A program made the position numbers and the translations under genes. Positions 56,140 through 64,000 of a stretch of 64,000 bases of DNA are shown in pieces; the stretch's first letter is position 1; every line of letters begins with the position of its first letter. This DNA is from JAHEFT01 sp963700705. GTDB lineage: Bacteria; Pseudomonadota; Gammaproteobacteria; Xanthomonadales; SZUA-36. The notes under the pieces are model-generated. The model was not told where the DNA came from. It saw only the letters and a list, made by a program, of their open reading frames with translations, and did no database searches. The stretch spans positions 62,001 to 126,000 of the forward strand of contig CAVOYQ010000007.1 in the NCBI GenBank assembly GCA_963700705.1, written 5' to 3'.

Positions 56140-57153
56140 ATGGAACAGTTTGAGAGCACGATAGAAGCAGGTAAAACCACGGAACAGGAGGCGCACGCGG
56201 CTTTCAAATCGCTCAGCGTAGCCGCCAACGAGCTGATTATCGGCCAGAGCCGCTTGATGGAACGCCTGCTGATCGCGTTGCTCAGCAACGGGCACCTGCT
56301 GGTCGAAGGCGCGCCCGGGCTGGCTAAAACCACGGCCATCAAGGTGATTGCCGACCGTATCGAGGGCGACTTTCATCGCATCCAGTTCACCCCCGACCTG
56401 TTGCCGGCCGACCTGACGGGAACGGAAATTTACCGCCCGCAGGAAGGTACTTTCGAGTTCCAGCAGGGTCCGATTTTTCACAACCTGATCCTGGCGGACG
56501 AAGTCAACCGGGCGCCGGCCAAGGTGCAGTCCGCATTGCTCGAAGCGATGGGGGAACACCAGGTAACCGTGGGCCGGGTCACCTACCGTCTGCCCAAGCT
56601 TTTCCTGGTCATGGCGACCCAGAACCCGATTGAGCAGGAAGGCACTTACCCGCTGCCCGAAGCCCAGCTGGACCGCTTCCTGATGCATGTTTCCATCACG
56701 TACCCGGACGCTGACGCCGAACAGAAAATCCTCAACCTGGCGCGCCAGCAGGCCCGTGACGAACTGGGCGAACAGTCTTCGGCCCCGGTTTTGGTGACCC
56801 AGGAGCAGGTCTTCCGTGCGCAGAACGGGGTGTTGTCGATGTACATGGCGCCGGCGCTCGAGGAGTACATTGTGCAACTGGTGCTGGCCTCGCGTGATCC
56901 CGGCAGCTGGGACAATGAACTCTCGCGCCTGGTCAGTTACGGCGCCAGTCCCCGCGCGACCATTGCGCTCGACCGTTGCGCCCGTGCCCGCGCCTGGCTG
57001 GATCAACGGGATTACGTGTCTCCTGACGACATCCACGCCGTGGTTCACGACATCATGCGCCACCGGGTCCTGCTTTCCTACGAAGCGGAAGCCGATGGCG
57101 TAACCGTTGATCAACTCACCGACCGCCTGCTGGACCTGGTGCCTGTGCCGTGA
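56140..57153 (+). CDS. moxR: MoxR-family AAA+ ATPase
   Basis: A 337-residue AAA+ chaperone-like ATPase. Walker A is GAPGLAKTTAIK, Walker B LILADEVNRAPAKVQSALLE, sensor 1 VMATQNPIEQEGTYPLPEAQ, and sensor 2 lies in SPRATIALDRCARARA. It heads an operon with a DUF58 protein, a DUF4381 protein, two von Willebrand factor A (VWA) proteins and BatD. MoxR proteins act with VWA partners to mature or assemble envelope complexes. Confidence 0.93.
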   Translation: MEQFESTIEAGKTTEQEAHAAFKSLSVAANELIIGQSRLMERLLIALLSNGHLLVEGAPGLAKTTAIKVIADRIEGDFHRIQFTPDLLPADLTGTEIYRPQEGTFEFQQGPIFHNLILADEVNRAPAKVQSALLEAMGEHQVTVGRVTYRLPKLFLVMATQNPIEQEGTYPLPEAQLDRFLMHVSITYPDADAEQKILNLARQQARDELGEQSSAPVLVTQEQVFRAQNGVLSMYMAPALEEYIVQLVLASRDPGSWDNELSRLVSYGASPRATIALDRCARARAWLDQRDYVSPDDIHAVVHDIMRHRVLLSYEAEADGVTVDQLTDRLLDLVPVP

Positions 57154-57188
57154 GGACTACCCCTTGAAGCCCGGCGCGGGAACGCGCC

Positions 57189-58109
57189 ATGCAGGGCGAT
57201 GGAATTCACCTCACCGCCGAGGAGTTGATTTCCCTTCGGGCCCGCTGCCATGCGCTTCGCTTGCCGATGAAGCAGGCTGCCGCGTCGGCGCTGGCCGGCG
57301 CCTACCGGTCGCGTTTTCGCGGCCGCGGTGTCGATTTCCTGGAGTCCCGCAACTACCAGCCGGGAGACGATATCCGGAACATGGACTGGCGCGTCACCGC
57401 GCGGACCGGCAGGCCGCACACCAAGGTGTTCCAGGAGGAGCGCGAGCGGCCGGTGTTGATCGTGATGGATGCCAGCCCCAGCCTGTATTTCGGAACGCGC
57501 CAGCGCCTCAAATCGGTGGTGGCAGGCCAGATGGCGGCCGCGGTCGCCTGGGCGGCGGTCCGGCGCGGAGACCGCATTGGCGGTTTCCTGTTCTCGCCCG
57601 GCAGGCACCGGGAATTGCGCCCTGCCGGTGGCCGGCGAGGCGCCATGAGAATGATCCAGGGACTGGTCGAATGGCTGGAACCCCAGGGTTCCGGCAATGG
57701 TGACACCGAGCCCTTGTCGGTGGCGCTGGAGCGCGTTCGTCACGCGGTGCGACCCGGCAGCCTGGTCGTGATCATCAGTGATTTTTTCGGCATGGACGAA
57801 GACTGCAACCGGCACCTTTCCCGGTTGCACCAGCACAATGACGTCATTGGCTGCCAGGTACTCGATGCGGCGGAATACCGCCTGCCGGATGGCCGCTACC
57901 CGATCAGTGACGGCAAGGATGCGACGGTCCTGGACCTGGGCCTGGGGGAATCACGGAAACGCTACGAAACCATGGTGCACCGGCACATAGAGGAACCCCG
58001 CAGGATGTTTCAGAAACACCAGTGCGGGTGGTTCGTTTTGCACACCGACGACGACCCGGTCGATGTGCTTGGCCGCGAGTTGAGATTGCTGGTGGGGCGC
58101 CCGGTTTAA
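57189..58109 (+). CDS. DUF58 domain protein
   Basis: A 306-residue VWA-like protein. YQPGDDIRNMDWRVTART followed by a glycine-rich continuation is the DUF58 signature, and VLIVMDASPSLYFG resembles a degenerate VWA metal site (DASPS). LVVIISDFFGMDEDCNRHL is the second conserved strand. It lies 35 bases after moxR and six bases before the next gene. DUF58 proteins are standard partners of MoxR and BatA; their reaction is unknown. Confidence 0.9.
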   Translation: MQGDGIHLTAEELISLRARCHALRLPMKQAAASALAGAYRSRFRGRGVDFLESRNYQPGDDIRNMDWRVTARTGRPHTKVFQEERERPVLIVMDASPSLYFGTRQRLKSVVAGQMAAAVAWAAVRRGDRIGGFLFSPGRHRELRPAGGRRGAMRMIQGLVEWLEPQGSGNGDTEPLSVALERVRHAVRPGSLVVIISDFFGMDEDCNRHLSRLHQHNDVIGCQVLDAAEYRLPDGRYPISDGKDATVLDLGLGESRKRYETMVHRHIEEPRRMFQKHQCGWFVLHTDDDPVDVLGRELRLLVGRPV

Positions 58110-58115
58110 GGCACG

Positions 58116-58595
58116 ATGATGAACGCAGACGGCTCACCTTTACTGGAACAGTTGCGCGACATACACAGCGCCGGGCAACCGGGCTGGTGGCCGCCCGCAC
58201 CAGGCTGGTGGGTGCTGGCCCTGGTATTGCTGCTGGCGTTGATGTTGTTGCTGCGGATGCTGCTGAAACGGCTGGCGATCCGCCGCCGCCGACGGGCCTG
58301 GTTGCGTGAACTGGAAGCGTTGAACTGGCACAACGACCCCTCCCAGCACCCCCATGAATTCCTGGCCGGCCTCAACCGGTTGTTCCGTGCAGTGGCCGTC
58401 AAGGCCTTTCCCGGAACCGCCTGCGCCCGCCTGCAGGGTGAGCCATGGGTTGACTGGATCAGTGCCTTGCTGCCGGAGCACATGGATAGCTCGGGCCTGA
58501 GTGCACTGGTCAGCGGCCCCTATGAACCGGCGCCCCGTTTCGACGCCCTGAAACTCAATGAACTCGCCAGGACCTGGGTGAAACTCTATGGTTGA
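58116..58595 (+). CDS. DUF4381 membrane protein
   Basis: A 159-residue protein. A short N-terminus (SPLLEQLRDIHSAGQPGWWP), one membrane helix (WWVLALVLLLALMLLLRMLL), a basic stop-transfer segment (RLAIRRRRRAWLREL) and a soluble C-terminal domain (NWHNDPSQHPHEFLAGLNRL). This arrangement is the DUF4381 pattern seen between DUF58 and BatA genes. It overlaps batA by eight bases. Probably a structural part of the Bat complex. Confidence 0.88.
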   Translation: MMNADGSPLLEQLRDIHSAGQPGWWPPAPGWWVLALVLLLALMLLLRMLLKRLAIRRRRRAWLRELEALNWHNDPSQHPHEFLAGLNRLFRAVAVKAFPGTACARLQGEPWVDWISALLPEHMDSSGLSALVSGPYEPAPRFDALKLNELARTWVKLYG

Positions 58596-59610
58596 CGCCT
58601 TGCCGGCCGAAGGCCTGACGCTTGCCTGGCCCTGGTTGCTGTTACTGCTGCCCCTGCCCTGGCTGGTGCGGCGCTGGCTGTCCGCGGCGCCCCGGACCAG
58701 CCTGCAGGCGCTGAAGGTTCCGTGGTTCGCCGTGATGACGTCCGCCCGGGAAGGCTGGATGAAAAAACCCTTGATGGCGGCGATCGCCAGCATCGCATGG
58801 ACCTTGCTGATACTCGCTGCCGCCCGGCCGCAGTTCGTGGGCGAGATAGAGACCTTGCCGGTTACCGGCCGGGACCTGTTGCTCGCGGTCGACATATCCG
58901 GAAGCATGGACACCCAGGACATGATCCTGGACCGGAAGGCGGTGAACCGGCTGGCCGTGGTCAAAAAAGTGGCCGGCGAGTTCATCCAGCGCCGCCGGGG
59001 CGACCGTGTCGGCCTGGTGTTGTTTGGCAGCCGTGCTTACCTGCAGACACCGCTGACTTTCGATACGGAAACCACCGCGATCCTGCTGGAAGAGTCCGAG
59101 ATTGGACTGGCGGGCCGGGAAACCGCGATCGGCGACGCCATCGGGCTGGCCGTCAAACGGTTGCGCGATGACGCGGCCAGTGAACGGGTGCTGATTCTTC
59201 TGACCGATGGCGCCAACACGTCCGGCGAAGTCCAGCCGATGCAGGCAACTGAATTCGCAGCCCGTGAAGGCATGACCATTTACACGGTGGGCGTGGGTGC
59301 AGACGAAATGATGGTCCAGGATTTTTTTGGTTCCCGCCTGGTCAACCCTTCCGCGGACCTGGATGAAGAGACCCTGAAGGCGATCGCGGAAAAAACGGGG
59401 GGCGCCTATTTTCGCGCCCGGGACGCGGAAGCGCTGGCGCAGATTTACGAGCAACTGGACAAGCTGGAGCCGGTGGAAAGCGACCAGGAATCGATCCGGC
59501 CGGTCGATGAGTTGTTCTACTGGCCCCTGTCGGCCGGTTTCCTGCTGGTGCTCACGGCGGCGCTGTTCAGCATGTTTCCGGTCATGCGCACACGGGCCGC
59601 GGCGACATGA
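58588..59610 (+). CDS. batA: Aerotolerance VWA protein BatA
   Basis: A 340-residue inner-membrane protein with an N-terminal helix pair (WPWLLLLLPLPWLVRRWLS, MAAIASIAWTLLILAAARPQ), a periplasm/cytoplasm-facing VWA domain with a full MIDAS (AVDISGSMDTQDM, LTDGANTSGE), and a C-terminal helix (YWPLSAGFLLVLTAALFSMF). It overlaps the next gene by four bases. Bat proteins were linked to oxygen tolerance and envelope integrity in Bacteroides and Francisella. Confidence 0.92.
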   Translation: MVDALPAEGLTLAWPWLLLLLPLPWLVRRWLSAAPRTSLQALKVPWFAVMTSAREGWMKKPLMAAIASIAWTLLILAAARPQFVGEIETLPVTGRDLLLAVDISGSMDTQDMILDRKAVNRLAVVKKVAGEFIQRRRGDRVGLVLFGSRAYLQTPLTFDTETTAILLEESEIGLAGRETAIGDAIGLAVKRLRDDAASERVLILLTDGANTSGEVQPMQATEFAAREGMTIYTVGVGADEMMVQDFFGSRLVNPSADLDEETLKAIAEKTGGAYFRARDAEALAQIYEQLDKLEPVESDQESIRPVDELFYWPLSAGFLLVLTAALFSMFPVMRTRAAAT

Positions 59611-61325
59611 GCGGGTTCGACGCCATGCACTTTATCCGGCCATTGTGGCTTTACCTGTTGCCGCTGGCCGTTATCCTGCCGTGGGCCTGGAAGAGAACGC
59701 TGCGGCCGTCCGGCGACTGGTCCAGGGTCTGTGACCCGCACCTGCTGCGCTGGCTGAGCGTCAAGCAGGTCTCCGAGCAGGGAAAGCCGCTCGGCGCCTG
59801 GCTGGGTGGCCTGGCTTTGCTGATCGCGATCCTCGCACTGGCTGGTCCCAGCTGGCAAAAACTTCCGGACACCTCGTTTTCTGCGCGCGATGCACGGGTC
59901 ATTGCACTGGACCTTTCACAATCCATGCTGGCGGGCGATCTTCGGCCGGACCGTTTGACCCGCGCCCGGTTCAGGCTGGCTGACGTGCTGGCGTCGACCG
60001 AGGAAGGGCAGACCGGCCTGGTGGCCTACGCCGGTGATGCTTACGTGGTGTCGCCGTTGACCAGTGACATGAACACGATCGCTAACATGCTCCCGGCACT
60101 GCGGCCCGACATCATCCCGGTCGCCGGCAGCCGCGCGGATCTCGCGCTGGATATGGCCGCCTCGCTGTTCGAGCGATCGGGTTACAGTCATGGGGAGGTG
60201 CTGCTGGTCACGGATTCGGCGGACTCACGCGACGCGGCCAAGGCCCGTGAATTGAGTGACCGGGGGATCATTACCTCGGTGTTGGCGGTTGGAACACCCG
60301 AGGGCGCGCCCATTCCCAGCGGCGGTGGTTTTGTCAGTGACCGGTCCGGCAATGTTGTGATTGCCCGCATGGACCGTGCCGGACTGGAGGGCGTTGCGGA
60401 CGCCGGCGGCGGAAAATACACCGAGCTGGGCCCGGATGCTGTTGTGTCCAACCTCTGGCCTGCCGGGGAGAGCGGAGAGTTTGAGCGGCGTGATGACGCG
60501 CTGGGTGAGCGCTGGAAAGACGCCGGTCCGTGGTTGGTGTTGCTGCTGTTGCCACTCGCCCTGGTGGGCTTCCGGCGCGGCCTGTTTTTTCTGCTTCCGC
60601 TTTTGCTTGTCAATGGGCTGATCTTCCCGGGAGAGGCAAGCGCCGGCTGGTGGGAAGACCTGTGGCAGAGGAGAGACCAGCAGGCTTACCGGGCGCTGTC
60701 TGATGACGACGCCGCAAAGGCGGCATCGCTGGCCCGCGACCCGGATTTATCCGGAGAAGCCTGGTACCGCAGTAGCGAATTTCCCAACGCGCTGGACGCC
60801 TGGGCAAAGAGCGAATCGGCCGACGCACACTACAACCGGGGTAACGCGCTGGCCCAGCTGGCCGAGTACGATGCCGCGCTGGCCGCCTACGACCAGGCAT
60901 TGGCGTTGCAACCCGGCATGGAGGACGCCCTTTACAACCGTGCGCTGGTGGAACAAATGAAGCAGCAGCAGGAGCAACAGCAGCAACAGGATCAGGGCGA
61001 CCAGGGCGAGTCGCAGGACGGGGAATCGTCGGAACAGCAAGAAGGCGATCAACCCCAGGAATCAGAAGGTGAACAGGGTGAAGACGGGGAGCCGTCGGAT
61101 TCCAGCGAAGAGGAGCAGGAGGGCGAGCCGGGGGAAGGGGAGCAGGGTGAGCAGCAGGGTGAGCAGCAGCTGGAACCTTCCGAGGCCTGGACGGAAGAAG
61201 ACGCCCAGGCGATGGAACAATGGTTGCGCCGCATCCCGGACGATCCTGGCGGGTTGTTGCGGCGCAAATTCAGAAACGAGCACCAGCGCCGGGGTGCGCC
61301 GGAAAATGAAACGGAAACATGGTAA
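59607..61325 (+). CDS. BatB-BatC fusion: VWA plus TPR with Q/E-rich tail
   Basis: A 572-residue protein. Residues 1-320 are BatB-like: two N-terminal helices, VWA with ALDLSQSMLAGD and LVTDSADSRD, and a helix at WLVLLLLPLALVGFRRGLFF. The remainder is BatC-like: TPR repeats (ADAHYNRGNALAQLAEYDAA, YDQALALQPGMEDALYNRAL), then a long low-complexity tail rich in Gln, Glu, Gly and Ser (60,960-61,180), and a conserved end (MEQWLRRIPDDPGGLLRRKF). BatB and BatC are separate genes in some bacteria; the fusion is common in Proteobacteria. The stop lies four bases before batD. Confidence 0.9.
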   Translation: MSGFDAMHFIRPLWLYLLPLAVILPWAWKRTLRPSGDWSRVCDPHLLRWLSVKQVSEQGKPLGAWLGGLALLIAILALAGPSWQKLPDTSFSARDARVIALDLSQSMLAGDLRPDRLTRARFRLADVLASTEEGQTGLVAYAGDAYVVSPLTSDMNTIANMLPALRPDIIPVAGSRADLALDMAASLFERSGYSHGEVLLVTDSADSRDAAKARELSDRGIITSVLAVGTPEGAPIPSGGGFVSDRSGNVVIARMDRAGLEGVADAGGGKYTELGPDAVVSNLWPAGESGEFERRDDALGERWKDAGPWLVLLLLPLALVGFRRGLFFLLPLLLVNGLIFPGEASAGWWEDLWQRRDQQAYRALSDDDAAKAASLARDPDLSGEAWYRSSEFPNALDAWAKSESADAHYNRGNALAQLAEYDAALAAYDQALALQPGMEDALYNRALVEQMKQQQEQQQQQDQGDQGESQDGESSEQQEGDQPQESEGEQGEDGEPSDSSEEEQEGEPGEGEQGEQQGEQQLEPSEAWTEEDAQAMEQWLRRIPDDPGGLLRRKFRNEHQRRGAPENETETW

Positions 61326-61329
61326 AGAC

Positions 61330-63057
61330 ATGGTAAATCGTTCGCATTCGATCATTTTCGCTGCATTCGCGGTTTTCGCGTTGTTGATGCCGCCACCGCT
61401 GGCAGCCGCAGTCGAGGCGCAACTGGACCGCAGCCGGATCACCGAGGGAGAAACCGTCACGCTGACCATCATGACCGATGACGCGCGGCAAAACCTGGAT
61501 GCGGATTTCAGCGTACTGGAGCGGGATTTTGCGATCCTCGACCGTCGCTCCGAGACCCAGCTGTCCATAGTCAGCGGACGCCAGACCGCCAATGTCCGGC
61601 TGATATTGACGCTCGAGCCGAAGAAAACCGGGGTATTCCAGATTCCGCCATTGACCTTCGGCAAAGACTCCACCGCGTCCATCGGGGTCCAGGTGGACCC
61701 GGCGCCCGCGCTGGAGCCGGGCAGTCAACCGCCGGTATTCATTGAAATGGATGTCGTGCCGGCTGAAGGCCCGTATTTCGTCCATGCCCAGATCGGCCTG
61801 GTGGTCCGGGTGTTTTACCAGCAAAATCTCACCGAGGCAGCCATCAGCCAACCGGATCCTTCGCCGGCTTCAGTCCGGCTGATGCAGGAAACACCCTACC
61901 AGGCCGAACGCGGAGGCGAGCGCTACCGGGTCCTGGAGCGCACCTATGCCGTATTCCCTGAACGCTCCGGCGAGCTGGATATCCCGCCGATGCAGCTCAC
62001 CGGGCGACTGGTGGAGCGCAAATCCACCAGCGTCTGGCAGCCGGCGGTCAGGGGGCGCCGGGTGCAGGTTGAGAGCGATGCAGTGCAATTGAACATCGAG
62101 CCGAAGCCGGCCGAGTTCAGCGGGTCCGAATGGCAGCCGGCCCGCGATTACCAGCTGACCCAACAAATTTCTTCGGGCGATACCTTGCGCGTGGGCGAAC
62201 CGGTGACGCGTACCGTGATCGTTGACGCTGTCGGGCTGGAAGAGAACATGATCGTGGAGCCCGCCTGGCCGGACCTGGCGGATGCCAGGATCTACCCCGA
62301 TCAGCCGCAGGGGATCACCCGTGACGACGGCCGCTGGGTGCTGGGCCACAAGGAGTTCCGGTACGCGGTGGTTCCCGAAAAAGAGGGCGAGCTGGTTCTG
62401 CCGGAACTGAAAGTCGAGTGGTGGGATACGCAGAACAACCAGGCGCGTACCGCCACCTTGGCCGCGCACACGGTTTTCGTTCAACCCTCCAGCCTGGTGC
62501 CGCCTTCGCCCGCGGCCTCCCCGGGATTGGCTGTTGGTGAAACGTCTGCTCCATCGCACACCGGCGGACCGGCCGAACCCGCTTATTGGCGCTGGTTAAC
62601 CCTGGTATTTGCAGCCTTGTGGTTGCTGACGCTCCTGGCGGCCCTGAAAATTAGGGGCCGGGCTGCGATTGCGAAAACGGCAACCCGCAGTGATGACGGG
62701 ATTTCGCAGACTGAAGCAGAAAGGCTTTCAAACCTTGAGCGCGCCTGTAAGTCAGGTGACCGCCGCCAGGCGCGAAACGCCCTGCAACACTGGCTGCGGG
62801 ATTATGGTCCTGCGCAGAACAAGCGGAGCCTGCTCGAGTTCGCCGCCGGCACCGGAGACCCGGGTATCAGCGAAAGCATCTGCGTCCTGGACGCGGAAGG
62901 CTTCAAGCCTTCTGACAATTCCGGGTCCCGCCCGGCGTGGAATGGTGGCGCGTTCTGGACCCGCTTCGAAGCGTGGCGCGTCACGCAGGCGGCCAAGGAT
63001 AGGGAACCCCCGCCATTGACTGACCTCTACGCCAGGGAGAACCGGCCCTCACGCTAG
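61330..63057 (+). CDS. batD: BatD (oxygen-tolerance) protein
   Basis: A 575-residue exported protein. ATG 61330 begins a signal peptide (MVNRSHSIIFAAFAVFALLM); the open frame extends upstream only as a shadow of batBC. Repeated beta-sandwich segments follow (EAQLDRSRITEGETVTLTIM, PPVFIEMDVVPAEGPYFVHA), then a membrane helix (WLTLVFAALWLLTLLAALKI) and a cytoplasmic helical domain. BatD is the large scaffold of the Bat system. It closes the operon. Confidence 0.92.
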   Translation: MVNRSHSIIFAAFAVFALLMPPPLAAAVEAQLDRSRITEGETVTLTIMTDDARQNLDADFSVLERDFAILDRRSETQLSIVSGRQTANVRLILTLEPKKTGVFQIPPLTFGKDSTASIGVQVDPAPALEPGSQPPVFIEMDVVPAEGPYFVHAQIGLVVRVFYQQNLTEAAISQPDPSPASVRLMQETPYQAERGGERYRVLERTYAVFPERSGELDIPPMQLTGRLVERKSTSVWQPAVRGRRVQVESDAVQLNIEPKPAEFSGSEWQPARDYQLTQQISSGDTLRVGEPVTRTVIVDAVGLEENMIVEPAWPDLADARIYPDQPQGITRDDGRWVLGHKEFRYAVVPEKEGELVLPELKVEWWDTQNNQARTATLAAHTVFVQPSSLVPPSPAASPGLAVGETSAPSHTGGPAEPAYWRWLTLVFAALWLLTLLAALKIRGRAAIAKTATRSDDGISQTEAERLSNLERACKSGDRRQARNALQHWLRDYGPAQNKRSLLEFAAGTGDPGISESICVLDAEGFKPSDNSGSRPAWNGGAFWTRFEAWRVTQAAKDREPPPLTDLYARENRPSR

Positions 63058-63091
63058 CGGGTTTCTGATCCGCAGTGAAAGTTTTGGCTAT

Positions 63092-64000
63092 TCAGCCTGT
63101 TCCGTACATCTGGCCGGGAGTCAGAACGCCAGGGAATTTGTCCCGGAGTTTGCAGCGTGAGCTGTAACACAGGTGGCAGGCGTCGGCGTATCCTTGTTGG
63201 TGCGGCAATCCGTAGCGATTCACCAGTTCCGCCGGCCCGCCGGCGAGCAGCGGTCCAACGATCGGGTGAGCGTCCGGATCGTAGTCGCGAACGATTTCCG
63301 TCAGCGGGCGCTCGAGCACGTTCCCGATCGAAATACCCTGGCAGACGTGCAGGTTTCCAAAAGCGTCGACGTGCACGCGTTCCGGATGACGCAAGTCCTC
63401 CCACGGGCATTCGGTGAATTGTTTCCAGGGTTGTTGCCTGACCCGTGAGGCCAGCTTTTCGGCGGCCCGTCCGCGGAACAAAACTGCGGATTCACCCGCA
63501 GGCAACTGGCCGGATGCGCAGGGTGCATCCAACGCTTCCGGTTCAGAGACGCTGATGAAATTGACCGGAATACCCAGGCGTTCCGCAGCCTGGCGGGCAA
63601 TAAGTGGTTGCCGGAGGCCATCCCTGCTGCCGTGGTAGGCATCATCGCTGATCGAAAGGTCTTCGACGATACCTGCCAGCGGTTGCAACCACTTCAGGGC
63701 TTCATCTTCCGTAGTCGCCCAGTAGGCGTTGGTGACCACACCAACCTTAAACCCCCGGTCTTTCGCCAGTTGAATCCCGGTGCACAGCAGGGGGTAGTAA
63801 AGAAACGCTTCACCACCTTCAAAATAGATCCATTCGATCGTGCCGAGCTTTTCGGCCTGCTCCAGGATATGCAAAATGATCTCTTCGGTCATGGTGCCCT
63901 GTTGCGAGGGTCCTCCCCAGACAAAACAGTGATCACACTCGTAGTTACACTCGTACGTCAGCAGGAGATGCAATCCGGAAAGCGGTGTGAACCGGGTGTT
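63092..64000 (-). CDS. Radical SAM protein (N-terminus at or beyond window edge)
   Basis: About 300 residues are visible. LLLTYECNYECDHCFVWGGP contains the CX3CX2C cluster motif. Other radical SAM strands are YFEGGEAFLYYPLL (GGE motif) and VGVVTNAYWATTEDEAL. The C-terminal part has HVCQGISIGNVLERPLTEIV and ACHLCYSSRCKLRDKFPG, cysteines that resemble a SPASM/twitch-type auxiliary cluster. The frame is open past TTG 63973 to the right edge (NTRFTPLSG), so the true start may be outside. It faces the Bat operon. No small peptide gene is visible nearby, and the substrate is unknown. Confidence 0.85.
   Translation of the reverse strand, partial: NTRFTPLSGLHLLLTYECNYECDHCFVWGGPSQQGTMTEEIILHILEQAEKLGTIEWIYFEGGEAFLYYPLLCTGIQLAKDRGFKVGVVTNAYWATTEDEALKWLQPLAGIVEDLSISDDAYHGSRDGLRQPLIARQAAERLGIPVNFISVSEPEALDAPCASGQLPAGESAVLFRGRAAEKLASRVRQQPWKQFTECPWEDLRHPERVHVDAFGNLHVCQGISIGNVLERPLTEIVRDYDPDAHPIVGPLLAGGPAELVNRYGLPHQQGYADACHLCYSSRCKLRDKFPGVLTPGQMYGTG

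Noticed and set aside
63092..64000. RiPP maturation locus around the radical SAM protein
   Set aside because: No precursor peptide, transporter or peptidase gene is visible beside it in the window.

Overview
The window looks like part of the chromosome of a free-living gammaproteobacterium. The order mreB-mreC-mreD-mrdA-rodA-mltB-rlpA-dacA-ybeD-lipB-lipA, the PriA, MscL and Bat genes, the elongator tRNA-Met with encoded CCA, and the many secreted Gram-negative proteins fit a Xanthomonadales/Chromatiales-like marine or environmental lineage; this placement is inference, since no 16S gene is present.

Layout. 1-8.1 kb (minus strand): a tight run of epoxide-hydrolase-type alpha/beta hydrolase, class III nucleotide cyclase with AAA ATPase and TPR region, catalase-like haem protein, and TPR-animal haem peroxidase (running off the left edge). 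8.5-13.3 kb: two convergent patatin-like phospholipases, one polytopic and one a patatin-beta-barrel autotransporter. 13.5-19 kb: mtfA, an aspzincin (M35) metalloprotease followed by a lipoprotein that repeats its N-terminal domain, a GST, a DUF6090-like membrane protein and an amidohydrolase. 19-24.9 kb: rarA, then an AT-richer island (NHL-repeat protein and ToxR/CadC-like regulator, divergent) bounded by two copies of the first 154 bp of the rarA region. 24.9-32.4 kb: M6 protease, GFA-type protein, subtilase, receptor-L-domain-like protein. 32.6-38.5 kb: a broken mobile zone with an ISL3 remnant, a shattered secreted-protein gene, an IS3 element and a broken DUF433/PIN-like toxin-antitoxin pair, ending at tRNA-Met. 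38.9-53.6 kb: PfkB kinase, the cell-elongation and peptidoglycan cluster, lipoate synthesis, Prc protease and MscL. 53.7-63.1 kb: priA and a MoxR-Bat operon. A radical SAM gene runs off the right edge.

Many genes are split by single-base frame changes, most of them +1 (one extra base), including one in priA, a conserved replication-restart gene. This favours insertion-type sequence errors over biological decay, so I give corrected gene spans and treat several 'pseudogenes' as probably intact in the organism. The density of breaks is highest at 33-38.5 kb.

The most interesting candidates are the hydrolase-cyclase-catalase-like-peroxidase operon (possible oxylipin production with cyclic-nucleotide signalling), the M35 protease with its stand-alone prodomain-like lipoprotein, the rarA 5' duplication around an island, and a short C-terminal DGFE tail shared by two unrelated secreted proteins.
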